Assembly: GCA_029961685.1 (NCBI GenBank)
Contig: JARWKL010000008.1
Span: 31,621,619 to 31,685,618, forward strand
DNA from: Aristolochia californica
Lineage: Eukaryota > Streptophyta > Magnoliopsida > Piperales > Aristolochiaceae
Length of the DNA: 64,000 bases
Direction of reading: 5' to 3'
Shown here in pieces: positions 35,701 through 49,502 of this stretch. Every line of letters begins with the position of its first letter. Position 1 is the first letter of the stretch. The notes beneath the pieces are model-generated. The model did no database searches and had not been told where the DNA came from. It was given only the letters and a program-made list of their open reading frames with translations. The position numbers and the translations under genes are program-made.

Positions 35701-38700
35701 CCTCTCGATACCAATTCGGGGGGCTACTACTTTAATCTGCTTTAATCTGGAGTATTTAGAAATGAATTATTTGGGGTTCTTCTAATTACTAGTCTTCTAG
35801 GTATAAATATTTGCCTAGGAGTCTCTACAAATCTTCTGTATGAATATAAAGATAAGGTAAAACTGACAAAATTAAAGATAACTAAATTACAGAAGACTAT
35901 TGTTAAAGCTATAAAGATTAAAATCATGTATCTAAGGTTCTATCTATGATTCAGGCCAAAATATTAAGGAATAAGAATATATCAGAGGCTAAAAGATTAT
36001 CTACTTGTTCTGGGAGAAATATAAAATATCCAAATAATTCCAATGCTATTATTACCAAGAACAATATGTAGCTATAAGTTCCTATGATATTGGACAATAA
36101 TCTCTTACGGTATTATATAATAATCATAAGTATAAGTAATATAGAGGTAATATTAGCAAAACAAATCTCAAAAACTGTTTTATTATCTTATTAATTAACC
36201 AAATATACATAAAAAGGTACAACGGCGTTGTGACAACCGAGAGCAACGCTTGGCTCAACTGAGGCTGAGGCGTTTGTCAGGGCTTAGCCCTCACCCAGTA
36301 GTTTCCAGCCTTATATACCTTTCTGTAATAACGTCTTAAAATAAAGTAGTAAATATGAACAAAAAAAAAAAATACTCAACACACAATAAAACCAGTAAGT
36401 ATTAAGGTAACAAGAACGATGCCTAATATTATGAAAAGTGTCAGCATGAAAGTAATCGTAAGAGAAGGAAAAGATAGTTGTAAAAAAATCCAGAAGGTAG
36501 TTCCTAAAAGTCTTCTGTCTTGTAATGTTCTATCAAAACAGTTAGCCAGAACGTAGTTCCTAAAACGCTTCTGTCTTTTAATGTTCTGTCAGTACTCTTA
36601 GCCTCCCTCCCTCCCCTCCCTCCCTCTAGATACCAATTCGGAGGGGTACTACTTTAATCTGCTTTAATCTAGAGTATTTAGAGGTGAATTATTTGGGGTT
36701 CTTCAAATTACTTGTCTTATAGGTACAAATATTTGCCTAGGAATCTCTACAAATCTTCTATATGAATATAAAGATCTGGTAAAATAGACAAAACTAAGGA
36801 TAACTAATTACAGAAGACTATTGTTAAAGCTATAAATATAAAAATCATGTATCTAAGGTTCTATCAATGATTCAGGCTAAAATATTAAGGAATAAGAATA
36901 TATCTGAGGCTAAAAGATTATCCACTTGATCTGGGAGAAATACAAAATACCCAAACAATTCTAATGCTATTATTACCAAGAACAATATGTAGCTATAAGT
37001 TCCTATGATATTGCACAATAATCTCTTAAGGTATTATATAATAATCCTAACTATAAGTAATATATAGGTAATATTCGAAAAACAAATCTCAAAAACTGTT
37101 TAATTATCTTATTAATTAACCAAATATACAAAAAAAGGTACAACGGCGTTGTGACAACGAGAGCAACGCTTGGCTCAACTGAGGCAGAGGCGTTTGTCAA
37201 GGCTTAGCCCTCACCCAGTAGTTTCCAGCCTTATATACCTTTCTGTAATAACGTCTTAAAATAAAGTAGTAAATATGAACAAAAACGAAAATACTCAACA
37301 CACAATAAAAGCAGTAAGTATTTAGGTAATAAGAACGATACCTAATTTTATGAAAAGTATAAGCATGAAAGCAATCGTAATAGAAGGAAAAGATAGTTTT
37401 AAAAACTTCCAGAAGGTAGTTCCTAAAACCTTTTGTCTTTTAATGTTCTATCAGACAGAACACTTAGCCTCCTTCCCTCCCTCCCAAGGGGTACTACTTT
37501 AATCTGCTTTAATCTGGAGTATTTAGAGGTGAATTATTTGGGGTTCTTGAAATTACATGTCTTCTAGGTATAAATATTTGCCTAGGAGTCTCTATAAATC
37601 TTCTGTATGAATATAAAGATAAGGTAAACCAGACAAAACTAAAGATAACTAAATTACAGAAGTCAATTGTTAAAGCTTTAAAGATAAAAATCATGTATCT
37701 AAGGTTCTATCTATGATTAAGGCCAAAATATTAAGGAATAAGAATATATCAGAGGCTAAAAGATTATCTACTTGTTCTGGGAGAAATATAAAATATCCAA
37801 ATAATTCTAATGCTATTATTACCAAGAACAATATGTAGTTATAAGTTCCAATGATATTGCACAATAATCTCTTAAGGTATTATATAATAATCATAAGAAT
37901 AAGTAATATATAGGTAATATTCGCAAAACTAATCTCAAAAACTGTTTTATTATCTTATTAATTAACCAAATATACATAAAAAGGTGCATCGGCGTTGTGA
38001 CAACCGAGAGCAACGCTTGGCTAAACTGAGGCAGAGGCGTTTGTCAGGGCTTAGCCCTTACCCAGTAGTTTCCAGCCTTATATACCTTTCTATAATAACG
38101 TCTTAAAATAAAGTAGTAAATATTAAAAAAAACAAAAATACTCAACACACAATAAAAACAGTAAATATTAACGTAACAAGAACGATGCCTAATATTATGA
38201 AAATTATAAGCATGAAAGCAATCGTAAGAGAAGGAAAATATAGTTGTAAAAACTTCCAAAAGGCAGTTCCTAAAACGCTTTTGTCTTTTAATGTTCTGTC
38301 AGACAGAACACTACGCCTCCCTCCCTCCCTTCGAAGGGGTATTACTATAATCTGCTTTAATCTGGAGTATTTAGAGGTGAATAATTTGGGGTTCTTCAAA
38401 TTACTCTTCTTCTAGGTATAAATATTTGCCTAGGAATCTCTACAAATCTTCTGTATGAATATAAAGATAAGGTAAAACAGACAAAACTAAAGATAGCTAA
38501 ATTACAAAAGACTATTGTTAAAGCTATAAAGATAAAAATCATGTATCTAAGGTTCTATCTATGATTCAGGCCAAAATATTAAGGAATAAGAATATATCAG
38601 AGGCTAAAAGATTATCTACTTGTTCTGGGAGAAATATAAAATATCCAAATAATTCTAATGCTATTATTACCAAGAACAATATGTAGCTATAAGATCCTAT

Positions 38701-41700
38701 GATATTTCACAATAATCTCTTAAGGTATTATACAATAATCCTAACAATAAGTAATATATAGGTAATATTCGCAAAACAAATCTCAAAAACTGTTTTATTA
38801 TCTTATTAATTAACCAAATATGCATAAAAAGGTACAGCAGTGTTGTGACAACCGAGAGCAACGCTTGGCTCAACTGAGGCAGAGGCGTTTGTCAGGGCTT
38901 AACCCTCACCCAGTAGTTTCTAGCCTTATATACCTTTCTGTAATAACGTCTTAAAATAAAGTAGTAAACATGAACAAAAACGAAACAACACACAATAAAA
39001 GCATTAAGTATTAACGAAACAAGAACGATGGCTAATATTATGAAAAGTATAAGCATGAAAGCAATCGTAAGAAAAGGAAAAGATAGTTGTAAAAACTTCC
39101 AGAAGGTAGTTCCTAAAAGGCTTCATTTTTTTAATGTTCTGTCAGAAGACTTAGCCAGAAGGTAGTTCCTAAAACACTTCTTTCTTTTAATGTTCTGTTA
39201 GAACACTTAGCCTCCCTCCCTCCCTCCCTCCCTCCCAGCCCCCCTCCCTCTAGATACGAATTCGGAGGGGTACTACTTTAATCTGGTTTACTCTGGAGTA
39301 TTTAGAGGTGAAATATTTAGGCTTCTTCTAATTAGTTGTCCTCTAGGAACAAATATTTGCCTTGGAGTCTCTAAAAATCACTTGTATGAATATAATGATA
39401 AGGTAAAACAATCAAAACTAAAGATAACTAAATTACAGAAGACTATTGTTAAGGCTATAAAGATAAAACTCATGTATCTAAGGTTCTATCTATGATTCGG
39501 GCTAAAATATTAAGGAATAAGAATATATCAGAGGCTAAAAGATTATCTAATTGTTCTAGGAGAAATATAAAATATCCAAATAACTCTAATGCTATTATTA
39601 CCAAGAAAAATATGTAGCTATAAGTTCCTAAGATATTGCACAATAATCTCTTAAGGTATAATATAATAATTCTAAGTATAAGTAATATATAGGTAATATT
39701 CGCAAAACAAATCTCAAAAACTGTTTTATTATCTTATTAATTAACCAAATATACATAAAAAGGTACAGTGGCATTGTGACAACTGAGAGCAACGCTTGGC
39801 TCAACTGAGGCAGAGGCATTTGTCAGGGCTTAGCCCTCACCCAGTAGTTTCCAGCCTTATATACCTTTTTGTAATAACTTCATAAAATAAAGTAGTAAAT
39901 ATGAACAAAAACGAAAAATACTCAACACACAATAAAAGCAGTAGGTATTAAAGTAACAAGAACGATGCCTAATATTATGAAAAGTAAAAGCATGAAAGCA
40001 ATCGTAAGAGAAGGAAAAGATAGTTGTAAAAACTTCCAGAAGGTAGTTCCAAAAACGCTTCTGTATTTTAATGTTCTGTCAGAACACTTTGCCAGAAGGT
40101 AGTTCCTAAAACGCTTCTGTCAGAACACTTAGCCTCCCTCCTTCCCTCCCTCCCTCTAGATACCAATTCGGAAGGGAACTACTTTAATCTACTTTAATCT
40201 GGAGTATTTAGGGGTGAATTATTTGGGGTTCTTCTAATTACTTGTCTTCTAGGTATAAATATTTTCTAGGAGTTTCTACAAATCTTCTATATGAATATAA
40301 AGATAAGGTCAAACAGACAAAACTAAAGATAACTAAATTACAGACGACTATTGTTAAAGCTATAAAGATAAAAATCATGTATCTAAGGTTCTATCTATGA
40401 TTCTGGCTAAAATATTAAGGAATAAGAATATATCAGAGGCTAAAAGATTATTGACTTGTTCTGGGAGAAATATAAAATATCCAAATAATTCTAATGCTAT
40501 TATTACCAAGAACAATATGTAGCTATAAGTTCCTATGATATTTCACAATAATCTCTTAAGGTATTATATAATAATCCTAAGTATAAGTAATATATAGGTA
40601 ATATTCGCAAAACAAGTCTCAAAAACTGTTTTATTATCTTATTAATTAACCAAATATACATAAAAAGGTACAGCGGCATTGTGACAACCGAGAGCAACAC
40701 TTGGCTCAACTGAGGCAGAGGCGTTTGTCAGGGGTTAGCCCTCACCCAGTAGTTTCCTGCCTTATATACCTTTCTGTAATAACGTCTTAAAATAAAGTAG
40801 TAAATATGAACAACAACAAAAATACTCATCACACAATAAAGCAGTAAGTATTAAGGTAACAAGAACGATGCCTAGTATTATGAAAAGTATAAGCATGAAA
40901 GCAATTGTAAGAGAAAGAAAAGATAGTTGTAAAAACGTCAAGAAGGTAGTTCCTAAAACGCTTCTGTGTTTTAATGTTCTGTCAGAACACTTAGCCAAAA
41001 GGTAGTTCCTTAAATGCTTCTGTCTTTAATGTTTTGTCAGAACACTTAGCCTCCCTCCCTCCCTCCCTCTCGATACCAATTCGCAGGGGTAATACTTTAA
41101 TCTTCTTTAATATGGAGTATCTAGAGGTGAATTATTTGGGGTTCTTCTAATTACTTGTCTTCTAGGTATAAATATTGGCCTAGCAGTCTCTTCAAATCTT
41201 CTGTATGAATATAAAGATAATGTAAAATAGACAAAACTAAAGATAACTAAATTACAGAAGACTATTGTTAAAGCTATAAAATTAAAAATGATGTATCTAA
41301 GGTTCTATCTATGATTCTTGCTAAAATATTAAGGAATAAGAATATATCAGAGGCTAAAAGATTATCTACTTGTTCTGGGAGAAATATAAAATATCCAAAT
41401 AATTCTAATGCTGTTATTACCAAGAACAATATGTAGCTATAAGTTCCTATGATATTGAACAATAATCTCCTAAGGTATTATATAAGAATCCTAAGTATAA
41501 GTAATATATAGGTAATATTCGCAAAACAAATCTCAAAAACTGTTTTATTATCTTATTAATTAACCAAATATACATAAAAACGTACGACGACCTTGTGACA
41601 ACCGAGAGCAATTCTTGGCTCAACTGAGGTAGAGGCGTTTTTCAGGGCTTAGCCCTCACCCTGTAGTTTCTAGCCTTATATACCTTTCTGTAATAACGTC

Positions 41701-42816
41701 TTAAAATAAAGTAGTAAATATGAACAAAAAGGAAAATACTCAACACACAATAAAACCAGTAAGTATTAAGGTAACAAGAACGATGCCTAATATTATGAAA
41801 AGTATAAGCATGAAAGAAATCATAAGAGAAGGAAAAGATAGTTGTAAAAACTTCCAGAAGGTAATTCCTAAAACGCTTTTGTCTTTTAATGTTCTGTCAG
41901 AACACTTAGCCAGAAGGTTGTTCCTAAAATGCTTCTGTCTTTAATGTTCTGTCAGAACACTTAGCCTCCCTCCCTCCCTCCCTCCCCCTAGATACCAATT
42001 CGGAGGGGTACTACTTTAATATGCTTTAATCTGGAGTATTTAGAGGTTAATTATTTGGGGTTCTTCTAATTACTTGTCTTCTAGGTATAAATATTTGCCT
42101 AGGAGTCTCTACAAATCTTTTGTATGAATATAAAGATAAAGTAAAACAGATAAAACAAAAGATAACTAAATTACAGAAGACTATTGTTAAAGCTATAAAC
42201 ATAAAAATCATGTATCTAAGGTTCTATCTATGATTCTGGCTAAAATATTAAGGAATAAGAATATATCTGAGGCTAAAAAATTATCTACTTGTTCTAGGAG
42301 AAATATAAAATATCCAAATAATTCTAATGCTATTATAACCAAGAAAAATATGTAGCTATAAGTTTGTATGAAATTTCACAATAATCTCTTAAGGTATTAT
42401 ATAATAATCCTAAGTATAAATAATGTATAGGTAATATTCGCAAATCAAATCTCAAAAACTGTTTTATTATCTTATTAATTAACCAAATATACATAAAAAG
42501 GCACAACGGCATTGTGACAACCGAGAGCAACGCTTGGCTCACCTGAGGCAGAGGCATTTGTCAGGGCATAACCCTCACCCAGTAGTTTCCAGCCTTATAT
42601 ACCTTTCTGTAATAACGTCTTAAAATAAAGTAGTAAATATAAACAAAAACGAAAATACTCAACACACAATAAAAGCAGTAAGTATTAAGGTAATAAGAAC
42701 GATGCCTAATATTATGAAAAGTATAAGCATGAAAGCAATCATAAGAGAAGGAAAAGATAGTGGTTAAAACTTCCAGAAGGTAGTTCCTAAAACGCTTCTG
42801 TCTTTTAATGTTCTGT
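32749..42816 (-). repeat. Tandem array of ~925-bp units, array 3 (11 units plus a partial)
   Basis: A partial unit to 33062, then units at 33063, 33827, 34766, 35707, 36629, about 37487, about 38333, 39253, 40159, 41072 and 41991. The 33063 unit is only 764 bp because ~160 bp between CTTAAGGT and GCGTTTGTC is deleted (at about 33466). Joints before 37487 and 38333 are the short subtype. The 61-aa membrane ORF is open at 33098, 33862, 34801, 35742 and 37509. Other hydrophobic frames (e.g. 34172-34354, 35141-35332, 39628-39819, 42333-42557) share a core containing LRFVLRILPI. Confidence 0.9.
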
Positions 42817-42867
42817 CAGACAAAACACTTAGCCAACACTTGCCCTAAAAGACAGAACATTAATTCT
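42817..42867 (+). pseudogene. Inverted zinc-finger fragment, array 3 edge
   Basis: As at 16168-16219. Confidence 0.8.
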
Positions 42868-43726
42868 AAAGATAGTTGTAAAAAGGACATTGCAAACAAG
42901 GAGTAAAGAGAACCATTGTTATGAAGAAGAAAATTAAGACCTAAAATAAAGTTTACTTTGAGTTTGAGATCTCAAACCCATGTTAACGGTAAAGGATAAG
43001 ATCCAGAAAAAGTTGAACAGCTGGTAAAGAACTGGATTTTTGCCTTCATCAAAATAGGTTGTATATGGGTTATAGGTACCATCTACCTGTTGGCTAAGCA
43101 CTTGTTTATTGGTTTTCTTAAGGAACTGAGGAGGAACTAATCTTCTATGGATAATACATTTGGTGCAGCCGGAATCTACTAAAGCATCTAACACGAGGGA
43201 TTGTTTGTTAGGGAAAATAATCTTTGCTCTAACAAGGATACTGGAAAAAAGAATTATCTTGGTTACATACATAGGAAGTTTCTGGTTCTTCTAATCCTAC
43301 AGTGATACCATCATAAGAATCTTTTTCTATTTTATCTAATCTATGTTTGAGAAGAGTTATTTCTGCCTCACAGTTTTCTATTTTTCTGGCCATAATTTCC
43401 AATTTAGTATTGTATACCTTATTATGATTAGGGGATTCTACATGTTCAATACCTAAGAGTTTTAAGCAAGGAATACAAGCTTCTAGAAAACTTTGAGTGC
43501 ATATTGCTCTTTGTTTCTTACTAGGATACCAGGAGCATTTAAAGCAGGGGTTACTGTCTAAACCAGTATTCCAGGACCAGGTATGGGTACATTCTATTAC
43601 TGTATCCATAAGGTCAAGGTTTTCTTCAATATTAAGGTCTTGGACAAGATCTTCATCAGATTCTGATGGATCTAAAGGAGCACTGGGTATGCTTACAATA
43701 CTATAGATGAATTCTGTGTCTGACAT
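42868..43726 (-). pseudogene. EPRV protease region, long form, block 3
   Basis: Retains D-S-G at the active site (LVDSGCTKCIIH). One frameshift near 43250 and another near 43035 (extra T in a run) break the frame. The upstream half (43229-43726) is open and nearly identical to block 1. Confidence 0.75.
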
Positions 43727-44639
43727 ATATTCATCTACTTCTATAAGATCTTGTTGTACGTTTTCTACAAGGGTGGATCTTCTAGAATTAATGTTCTGTC
43801 TTTTAGGGCAATTGTTGGCTAAGTGTTCTGTCTGACCACAAATATAACAAGATAATTTATTTTTATAAGTTCTTTTTGGGTTGAATCTTCTGACATGTCT
43901 ATCTTTGTTCAGGTAAGGCTTTCTACTCTTAGATCTTCGGATAAAATATCCTTTCTTAAAATATCTTTTATTTCTAGGTTTTTGTCTTGAATCTTTTAGA
44001 CCATAAGCTTGAGTAGTATATATCTGTTTGCAGAAGCCAAAGTCATTTCCCTTAAGCTGTCTTTGTATCTAGATATCTGTACATTTTTCTTAGAGAACTG
44101 TCATAATGAATTTTGTTCTCTATCCGATGGAGTATACCGATGTAGGGTTTGCTGATTCTATGTTTTGCCATTTGTCATAAATTTCTTTTCCTAAAGCTCC
44201 AGGTAGTTTTCTAAATAATTTGATTCCTAAGTCTTTGTTAAAGGCATTACTTGAAATGCAGGTATAATAAAAGTAGTCTTGTAGGAATTTTTTAACATAT
44301 TTATGATTATGTAAACTAAGTTGTTCTAAGTAAACTACAACATCTTTCTATAGTGTTATAGAACCTAAATTAGGGTCATCTCCTGTTACTAACTGGTAAA
44401 CTTTGTTAACAAAATTATAAGGGTTGGATCCTAGGCCCATTAAATGACCAAATTCTTCTGGATTACTTCTTTTGTAGCTTTCCTGTAAAGCTTTAATGCT
44501 TTCTCCTAGGAGTGTTTCTAAGTACCTATACATTTCTTCTACATCTTGGGATGAAAAGTTCTGGATATAATTTGATACTACTTGGTTTTTCCAAAGGTCT
44601 AATACAGTTGTCCATTCTTGAGGATCATGGGCTGAAAGA
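43727..44639 (-). pseudogene. EPRV capsid-like region with CCHC zinc finger, block 3
   Basis: Zinc finger at 43808-43849 with all four ligands, the basic stretch upstream, and a capsid-core candidate that is open only at 44348-44533. A stop near 44347, absent in block 1, shortens it. Confidence 0.7.
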
Positions 44640-45410
44640 TTAAGAATTTTTCCTTTGCCCTTTTCCTGAAAAGTTATAGGTCTTTCTATTTCTTTTCTGT
44701 TTTCCCTTTGGATGTATTTTTCTATCCAAATTTATGGGTTCACTATAAGGAATCCTAGGCATGTTGCCTGAATAATATACTTCTCTAGGTGGAGGTCTTG
44801 GATACGTAGTGTAACTACTTCCGGGAATATTAGTAGAACTTTCTTCATCCATATATTCTTTGATACTAAAGGTTTCATCTTCTTTTGGTTCTAAAGGCAT
44901 TTTTCCTATTCTAATGTTCATTTCACTGTCGTAATACAAGTATTCTTCTTCTTTTATCCTCTTGTTTTTTATCAGATCTTCTTCCAGGTGAAGAAGTTCT
45001 CTTTCTACCAGTTTTAATTCTAGTTCCTTAGGATATATTATTTCATCTATTTCTAATTCAATATTAACTAAATCATAGTTCTCACTGGAGACTGATTCAG
45101 TGTCCTCTATATTTTTCTGTTCGTAGCTATTAAATCTAATGTTTATGTTACCCTTTGTGTCTATATACATGATACTTTCTTCAGGACTAATTATTTTTTT
45201 TTTCCTCTAAATTTAAGATTCCATTCTAGTCCTACCAAAATATTTGGAGAATATTTAATACGTTTAAGTAATTTGATTCCTTTATTACCTATTACATTTA
45301 CTACATCATCTACCTTAACTTTAAACCTGGTGGTACTAGAACTAGTCCATCTTCCTAAGAATCCAATACATAATAATAGATTATTTCCTACAAAGGATTC
45401 ATTTCCTTTT
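44640..45410 (-). pseudogene. EPRV movement-protein C-terminal part, block 3
   Basis: Open for 176 codons (44640-45170), where block 1 has a stop. It shares block 1's joint to gypsy RNase H at CCTTTTGT (about 45410). Confidence 0.65.
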
Positions 45411-46200
45411 GTTTGGAGGCATCTATATTTACCTCAAACGACTTGCTGAAATCAGCAAGGTGCAGCACTGGTTCAGCCCCCATTGTGTCCTTTAGCCGTT
45501 GGAATGCTCTTTGGCATGACTCCGTGCATTGCCACTTTTGGTCTTTCTTGAGAAGGTCGGTCAAGGGGGCTGCTATAGCTGAAAAGCCCTTGATAAACCT
45601 CCTGTAATAATTTGCAAGACCATGGAAACTCCTAAGCTCAATCACCTTGGAAGGGATCAACCAGTCACGCACAACCTCCACCTTCTTACTGTCTATCCAT
45701 ATCCGTCCTCCCCCTATCCCATGTCCAAGAAAGGACACCTCTTGCGACCCAAAGGAGCACTTCTCCTCCTTGACATACAGCTGATTATTTCTCAATGTTT
45801 CGAAGGTGTTTCTTGTGCTCGTCCTTACTCTTGTTGTACACTACGATGTTATCCAAAAAAACAATGACAAACTTGTCCAAGTATTCGAAAAATACCTCGC
45901 TCATGAGAGTGAAAAATGTTGCAGGTGCATTGGTTAGGCCAAAGGGCATAACCATGAATTCGTAAGCCCCATATCTGGTTACACAACTAGTCCCTTCAGC
46001 AATCCGGACTTGGTAATAACCACTTCGAAAATCCAATTTGGAGAAAACTTGCGCCTCTTTCAACTGAACAAAGAGATCTACAATAAGAGGAATAGGGTAC
46101 TTATTCTTTATAGTTACCTTGTTGAGCACCCTACAATCGATGCACGGTCTCATACTTCCATCCTTCTTAGTCTTGAACAGTATAGGGGCCCCATAAGGTG
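45411..46200 (-). pseudogene. Ty3/gypsy RT and RNase H fragment, copy 4
   Basis: The RNase H start and the RT thumb (45388-45795) are open here. The RT catalytic motif reads [12 protein letters not shown]: the second Asp of the DD pair is Asn, which would abolish activity. A 9-bp in-frame loss removed residues after RIAEG. Otherwise as copy 2. Confidence 0.85.
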
Positions 46201-47303
46201 CTTTGCTTGGCCTTATGAACCCAGCGTCCAGCAGCTCACTGAGTTGTCTTCACAATTCGTCCAGCTCTTTGGGCACCATTCGGTATGGTACTTGTGTTGG
46301 CTTTCTTGCTCCGAGCTCAAGCTCTATGCGATGGTCCACCCCTCTCCTAGGTGGTAACCTCGCTGGAAGTTGTTTAGGCATGACATCTCTATATTCATGC
46401 AGTACGGCTTGTATCTCTTTAGGGGTAGGCATGACCTCTACCTGCTTTATAGCACAAATAAAAGCAATGTAAGTAGAGCGGCCCTGCTTAAGACCTTTCT
46501 TAAGATGGAGGGCTGATAGCATTAAGTCCTTTTTTGTTACATCTTTGTTGTCAAGTTCAGAAATAGTACAAGGACTTTGCTTATCCATAATCCCCACTAC
46601 CCCAACAACCGGCATTACAAATACATTACAAACCGTGAAAAACTCCATTCCCAAAATCACATTGAAATCATCCATGACAACAATAGTAAAATTCAGAAAT
46701 CCAACCCACTTGCCTATCTCCACCAGGACGTTCTTGGCAATGCCTTCACGAGCAGCAGAATTTACAGCTTTCATTTTGCTCCCATCTTTCTCTCCTCGTA
46801 TATTTACGCGCCTAGCCTCCACCGACGAAAGGAAGTTGTGGGTGGCGCCAGTGTCCACCACTACTCTAACAGTACGTCCAGCAAGTGTTAGAGAGATAAA
46901 AAGAAGTTTTCTTAAGGGTTTTATCGGAAGTGGAGCAGCCTTCTCCTCCTTTGAACGGACAAAAGCATGGAGAAGTGTTAAGGAGCCCAACCTAGGCTCA
47001 ATCCCTCCGTTGTTCACCTTAGTTTGAGCAGCATTGAGCAACCTCTTTCTAAGACAATCCCTCGCATATGAAACAACGGACATTCTTTTTCTGTTGGTCC
47101 CCTCATTTCTTCTCTTCCGGCCTAGCCTTGGCATCCTTTGCCCATGACTTCTTCTCCCCTTCCGCCTTCTTCTTAAAATTCGTTATACCATTGTTATTTT
47201 TCTTAGGCACTTTGTTAGCCGAATAATTCATTCTCTCATATTCAGTTAACTTTTCAGCAGTAGATAAAGCTGAAGCTAATGTCTTTACTTCCCATCTTCT
47301 CAA
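46201..47303 (-). pseudogene. Ty3/gypsy protease, linker and gag tail, copy 4
   Basis: The best preserved minus-strand copy: protease and linker open for 294 codons (46250-47134) with [13 protein letters not shown]. It keeps the ~70-bp linker piece deleted in copy 2. The broken zinc knuckle is shared. Gag tail at 47103-47303. Confidence 0.85.
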
Positions 47304-47452
47304 TTCTTGCTCAGCCCACGGGAAGTAAAGTCATTAGCTTCAACTTTATCTACTGCTGAAAAGTTAACCGAATATGAGAGAAAGAATAATTCGGCTAACA
47401 AAGTGTTTAAGGAAAATAACAATGGTAAAACGAATTCTAAGAAAAAGGAGCA
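47160..47452. repeat. Gag palindrome, copy 4
   Basis: Arms of about 130 bp; spacer orientation as in copies 1 and 2. Confidence 0.85.
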
Positions 47453-47930
47453 AATCAAGGGACTTGAATGGAGGATCAAATCAAGGAGATTTTATAAGGG
47501 AGGATCTCTGCTCTCATTGGACGGAAGCATGAGAGAAGGGAGGGGTTGAAGCCTATAAATACCAAGGCATTCAACCCTTGTAGATTCATTCAGCATAGAC
47601 GAGAGGGAGAGTTTTTGTAGAGTGCTGGCCTTCCACCTTGGACGGTCACTCCTTATAATCTTCTCTAGTATTAATACAAGGTTACTTTCTCTTCCTATTC
47701 CATTGTCTTTCTATCTTTTCCTTGCTCATGCTTCATTTGAGAGGAAGGAGTTTGCAACGTTGATCTAAGGGGTGAGAGGCTATACTACCTTTGACGAATT
47801 GAAGGTAGGCCATCACGGGAGTTGGAGTTCCGCTAGCCTAAGTGAGTTTAGGCTCATCTGACCTCGTGACAAACTGGATGGGGGGCCTTGTACCTACCTC
47901 AGCGGAATCTCGAAATGGTAGTGGAAGCGG
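47453..47930 (+). promoter_or_regulatory. LTR/leader-like segment with TATA box, copy 4
   Basis: TATA box at 47554-47561; otherwise as copy 1. Confidence 0.5.
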
Positions 47931-48365
47931 ATGCAGGCCAAAAAAGCCAAACAGCTCCTAAAGGCCCGTCTTTGCCGTGAGTGCAAGATTTACGAAATGA
48001 GGCAGAGGGCGGAACTTAGAGCCACAGTTTCTGAGCTTGAGCGACAGTGGGAGGTTGTTGAGCGAGCCCCAACTCTCTTTTCCATCAAAGCCGACGAGCA
48101 GTTGAAGGCTTTCGCTAACATGTCTCAATTTTCTGGAGGCTACGATCTGTGGTCAGAGCGGGATGAGACTCAGCTTTTTCATAACCAGGACTGGCTCCCT
48201 TCCGCGAGGTTTTTCCCTAAAGGGGTTGTGCACAATGTCAAACCGTATGGTATTATTGACAGCGTTGGGCGCACCAGTTATTCAGAAATGACGGACGTTG
48301 AGGAAGATTTACCCAAGAAGAGGAATGGGACTAAAAGATCGATTCTCTTGTTTGGATGCCCATGA
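47931..48365 (+). CDS. Unidentified ORF X, copy 4 (144 aa, best preserved)
   Basis: ATG at 47931, TGA at 48363-48365. Residues about 3-55 are Arg/Glu/Leu-rich and look helical (QLLKARLCRECK, RQRAELRATVSELERQ). Residues 60-110 hold the conserved GGYDLWSERDETQLFHNQDW and FFPKGVVHNVKPYGIIDSVG blocks, and the tail is charged. It is not recognised as gag, pol or env. It follows the LTR/leader-like segment, where gag would be expected, but lacks a zinc knuckle. Either an unusual gag N-terminus or a captured host exon would fit; the splice-donor-like site ~270 bp downstream favours the latter. Codons are interrupted in three of five copies. Confidence 0.4.
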   Translation: MQAKKAKQLLKARLCRECKIYEMRQRAELRATVSELERQWEVVERAPTLFSIKADEQLKAFANMSQFSGGYDLWSERDETQLFHNQDWLPSARFFPKGVVHNVKPYGIIDSVGRTSYSEMTDVEEDLPKKRNGTKRSILLFGCP

Positions 48366-48845
48366 AAAATAAGAGAGAAAAAAAGATAAATGTGGTTTCT
48401 CTTGTTTGGATGCAGAAGGAAAATGGAAAAGAAAAGAAAAGAGAGCCTGCATATTACCAACCACTAGTAATATGCATGCTCAGATTTTTAGGGAAGTTTC
48501 GTATTTCAGTTCTTCCTCAACCTATTTCCGCCATGTTCCATCTTCAGCGCTTTCAATCTCTTCATCGCACAACCGCATTTAGGCATTGCTGACCTGGGCG
48601 TTGCAGACGAAAGTCACGGAATATATGTCAGCCACAGGTAAGCTCATTTCTCCCATTTGATCTCCTTCATCCTTATTCTCTCTATGCAATGTAGTACAGA
48701 ATTTATGCAATACAAATTATTTTGAGATCCTTTATGAGTTATAGATCTAGTCATATTTCGTTTCTTAATAACTCTGATATGCAAGATTATCTCTATTTGT
48801 TTTCCATAATTTTAGGATTCTTTGAACTTAATATTAAATATGTAT
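48366..48845 (+). other. Conserved non-coding stretch, copy 4
   Basis: As at 2181-2657, with one mismatch in the stem-loop. Confidence 0.4.
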
Positions 48846-49418
48846 TTTATGGAAAGTTTTAAATGTAGGTTAAAGTTCAAACCCGACTCGAGCTTGAGCT
48901 CAAATTTGGTTAAAATTCTTGGGCTTGAGCTCGATTCCAATTTTAGTCTCAAAGCTAAGCTTGAGCTCGAACTCAAGTTCAAAGTATTCAAATCAAGCAA
49001 AGCTCGAACATATACAGGTTCAAGTTTGGCTTGGCTCAAGAGAGTGGGAAATGTATATAAAAGTCACATTTTGTATATAGGTCATGTTTTTATATAAGTC
49101 ACATTGGCATAATATTATGCAGTGTTTATAAAAAATTTTATGCAGAGTTTATAGACAATTTTATGCAGAGTTTATATATAAAGGTCATGCCCAATTTTAA
49201 GTAAAATTTATGCATAATTTTATGCACAGTTTATTTGACTTGTATTTTATGCCAAGTTTTAAATGTAGGTTGGAACTTGAACCCTGCTCAAGCTCAATTC
49301 CAATTTTAAGCTTAAGGCTGGGATCGGCTCTAGCTTGAGTTCGAAGTATTTAAATCAAGCCCAGCTTGAACATATGCAGATTCAAACTCAGCTCGACTTG
49401 ACTCGATGCCACCCCTAG
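48846..49418. mobile_element. hAT-like GAGCTCGA-rich repeat, copy 4
   Basis: As copy 1; right edge at 49418. Confidence 0.45.
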
Positions 49419-49502
49419 GCATTGCACGTATAGGCCGGGCACATACGGACTAGTGCTTGAACACCAAGGTATGGAGGCAAGTCAGAAAAGTGGCAGCCAA
49501 CT

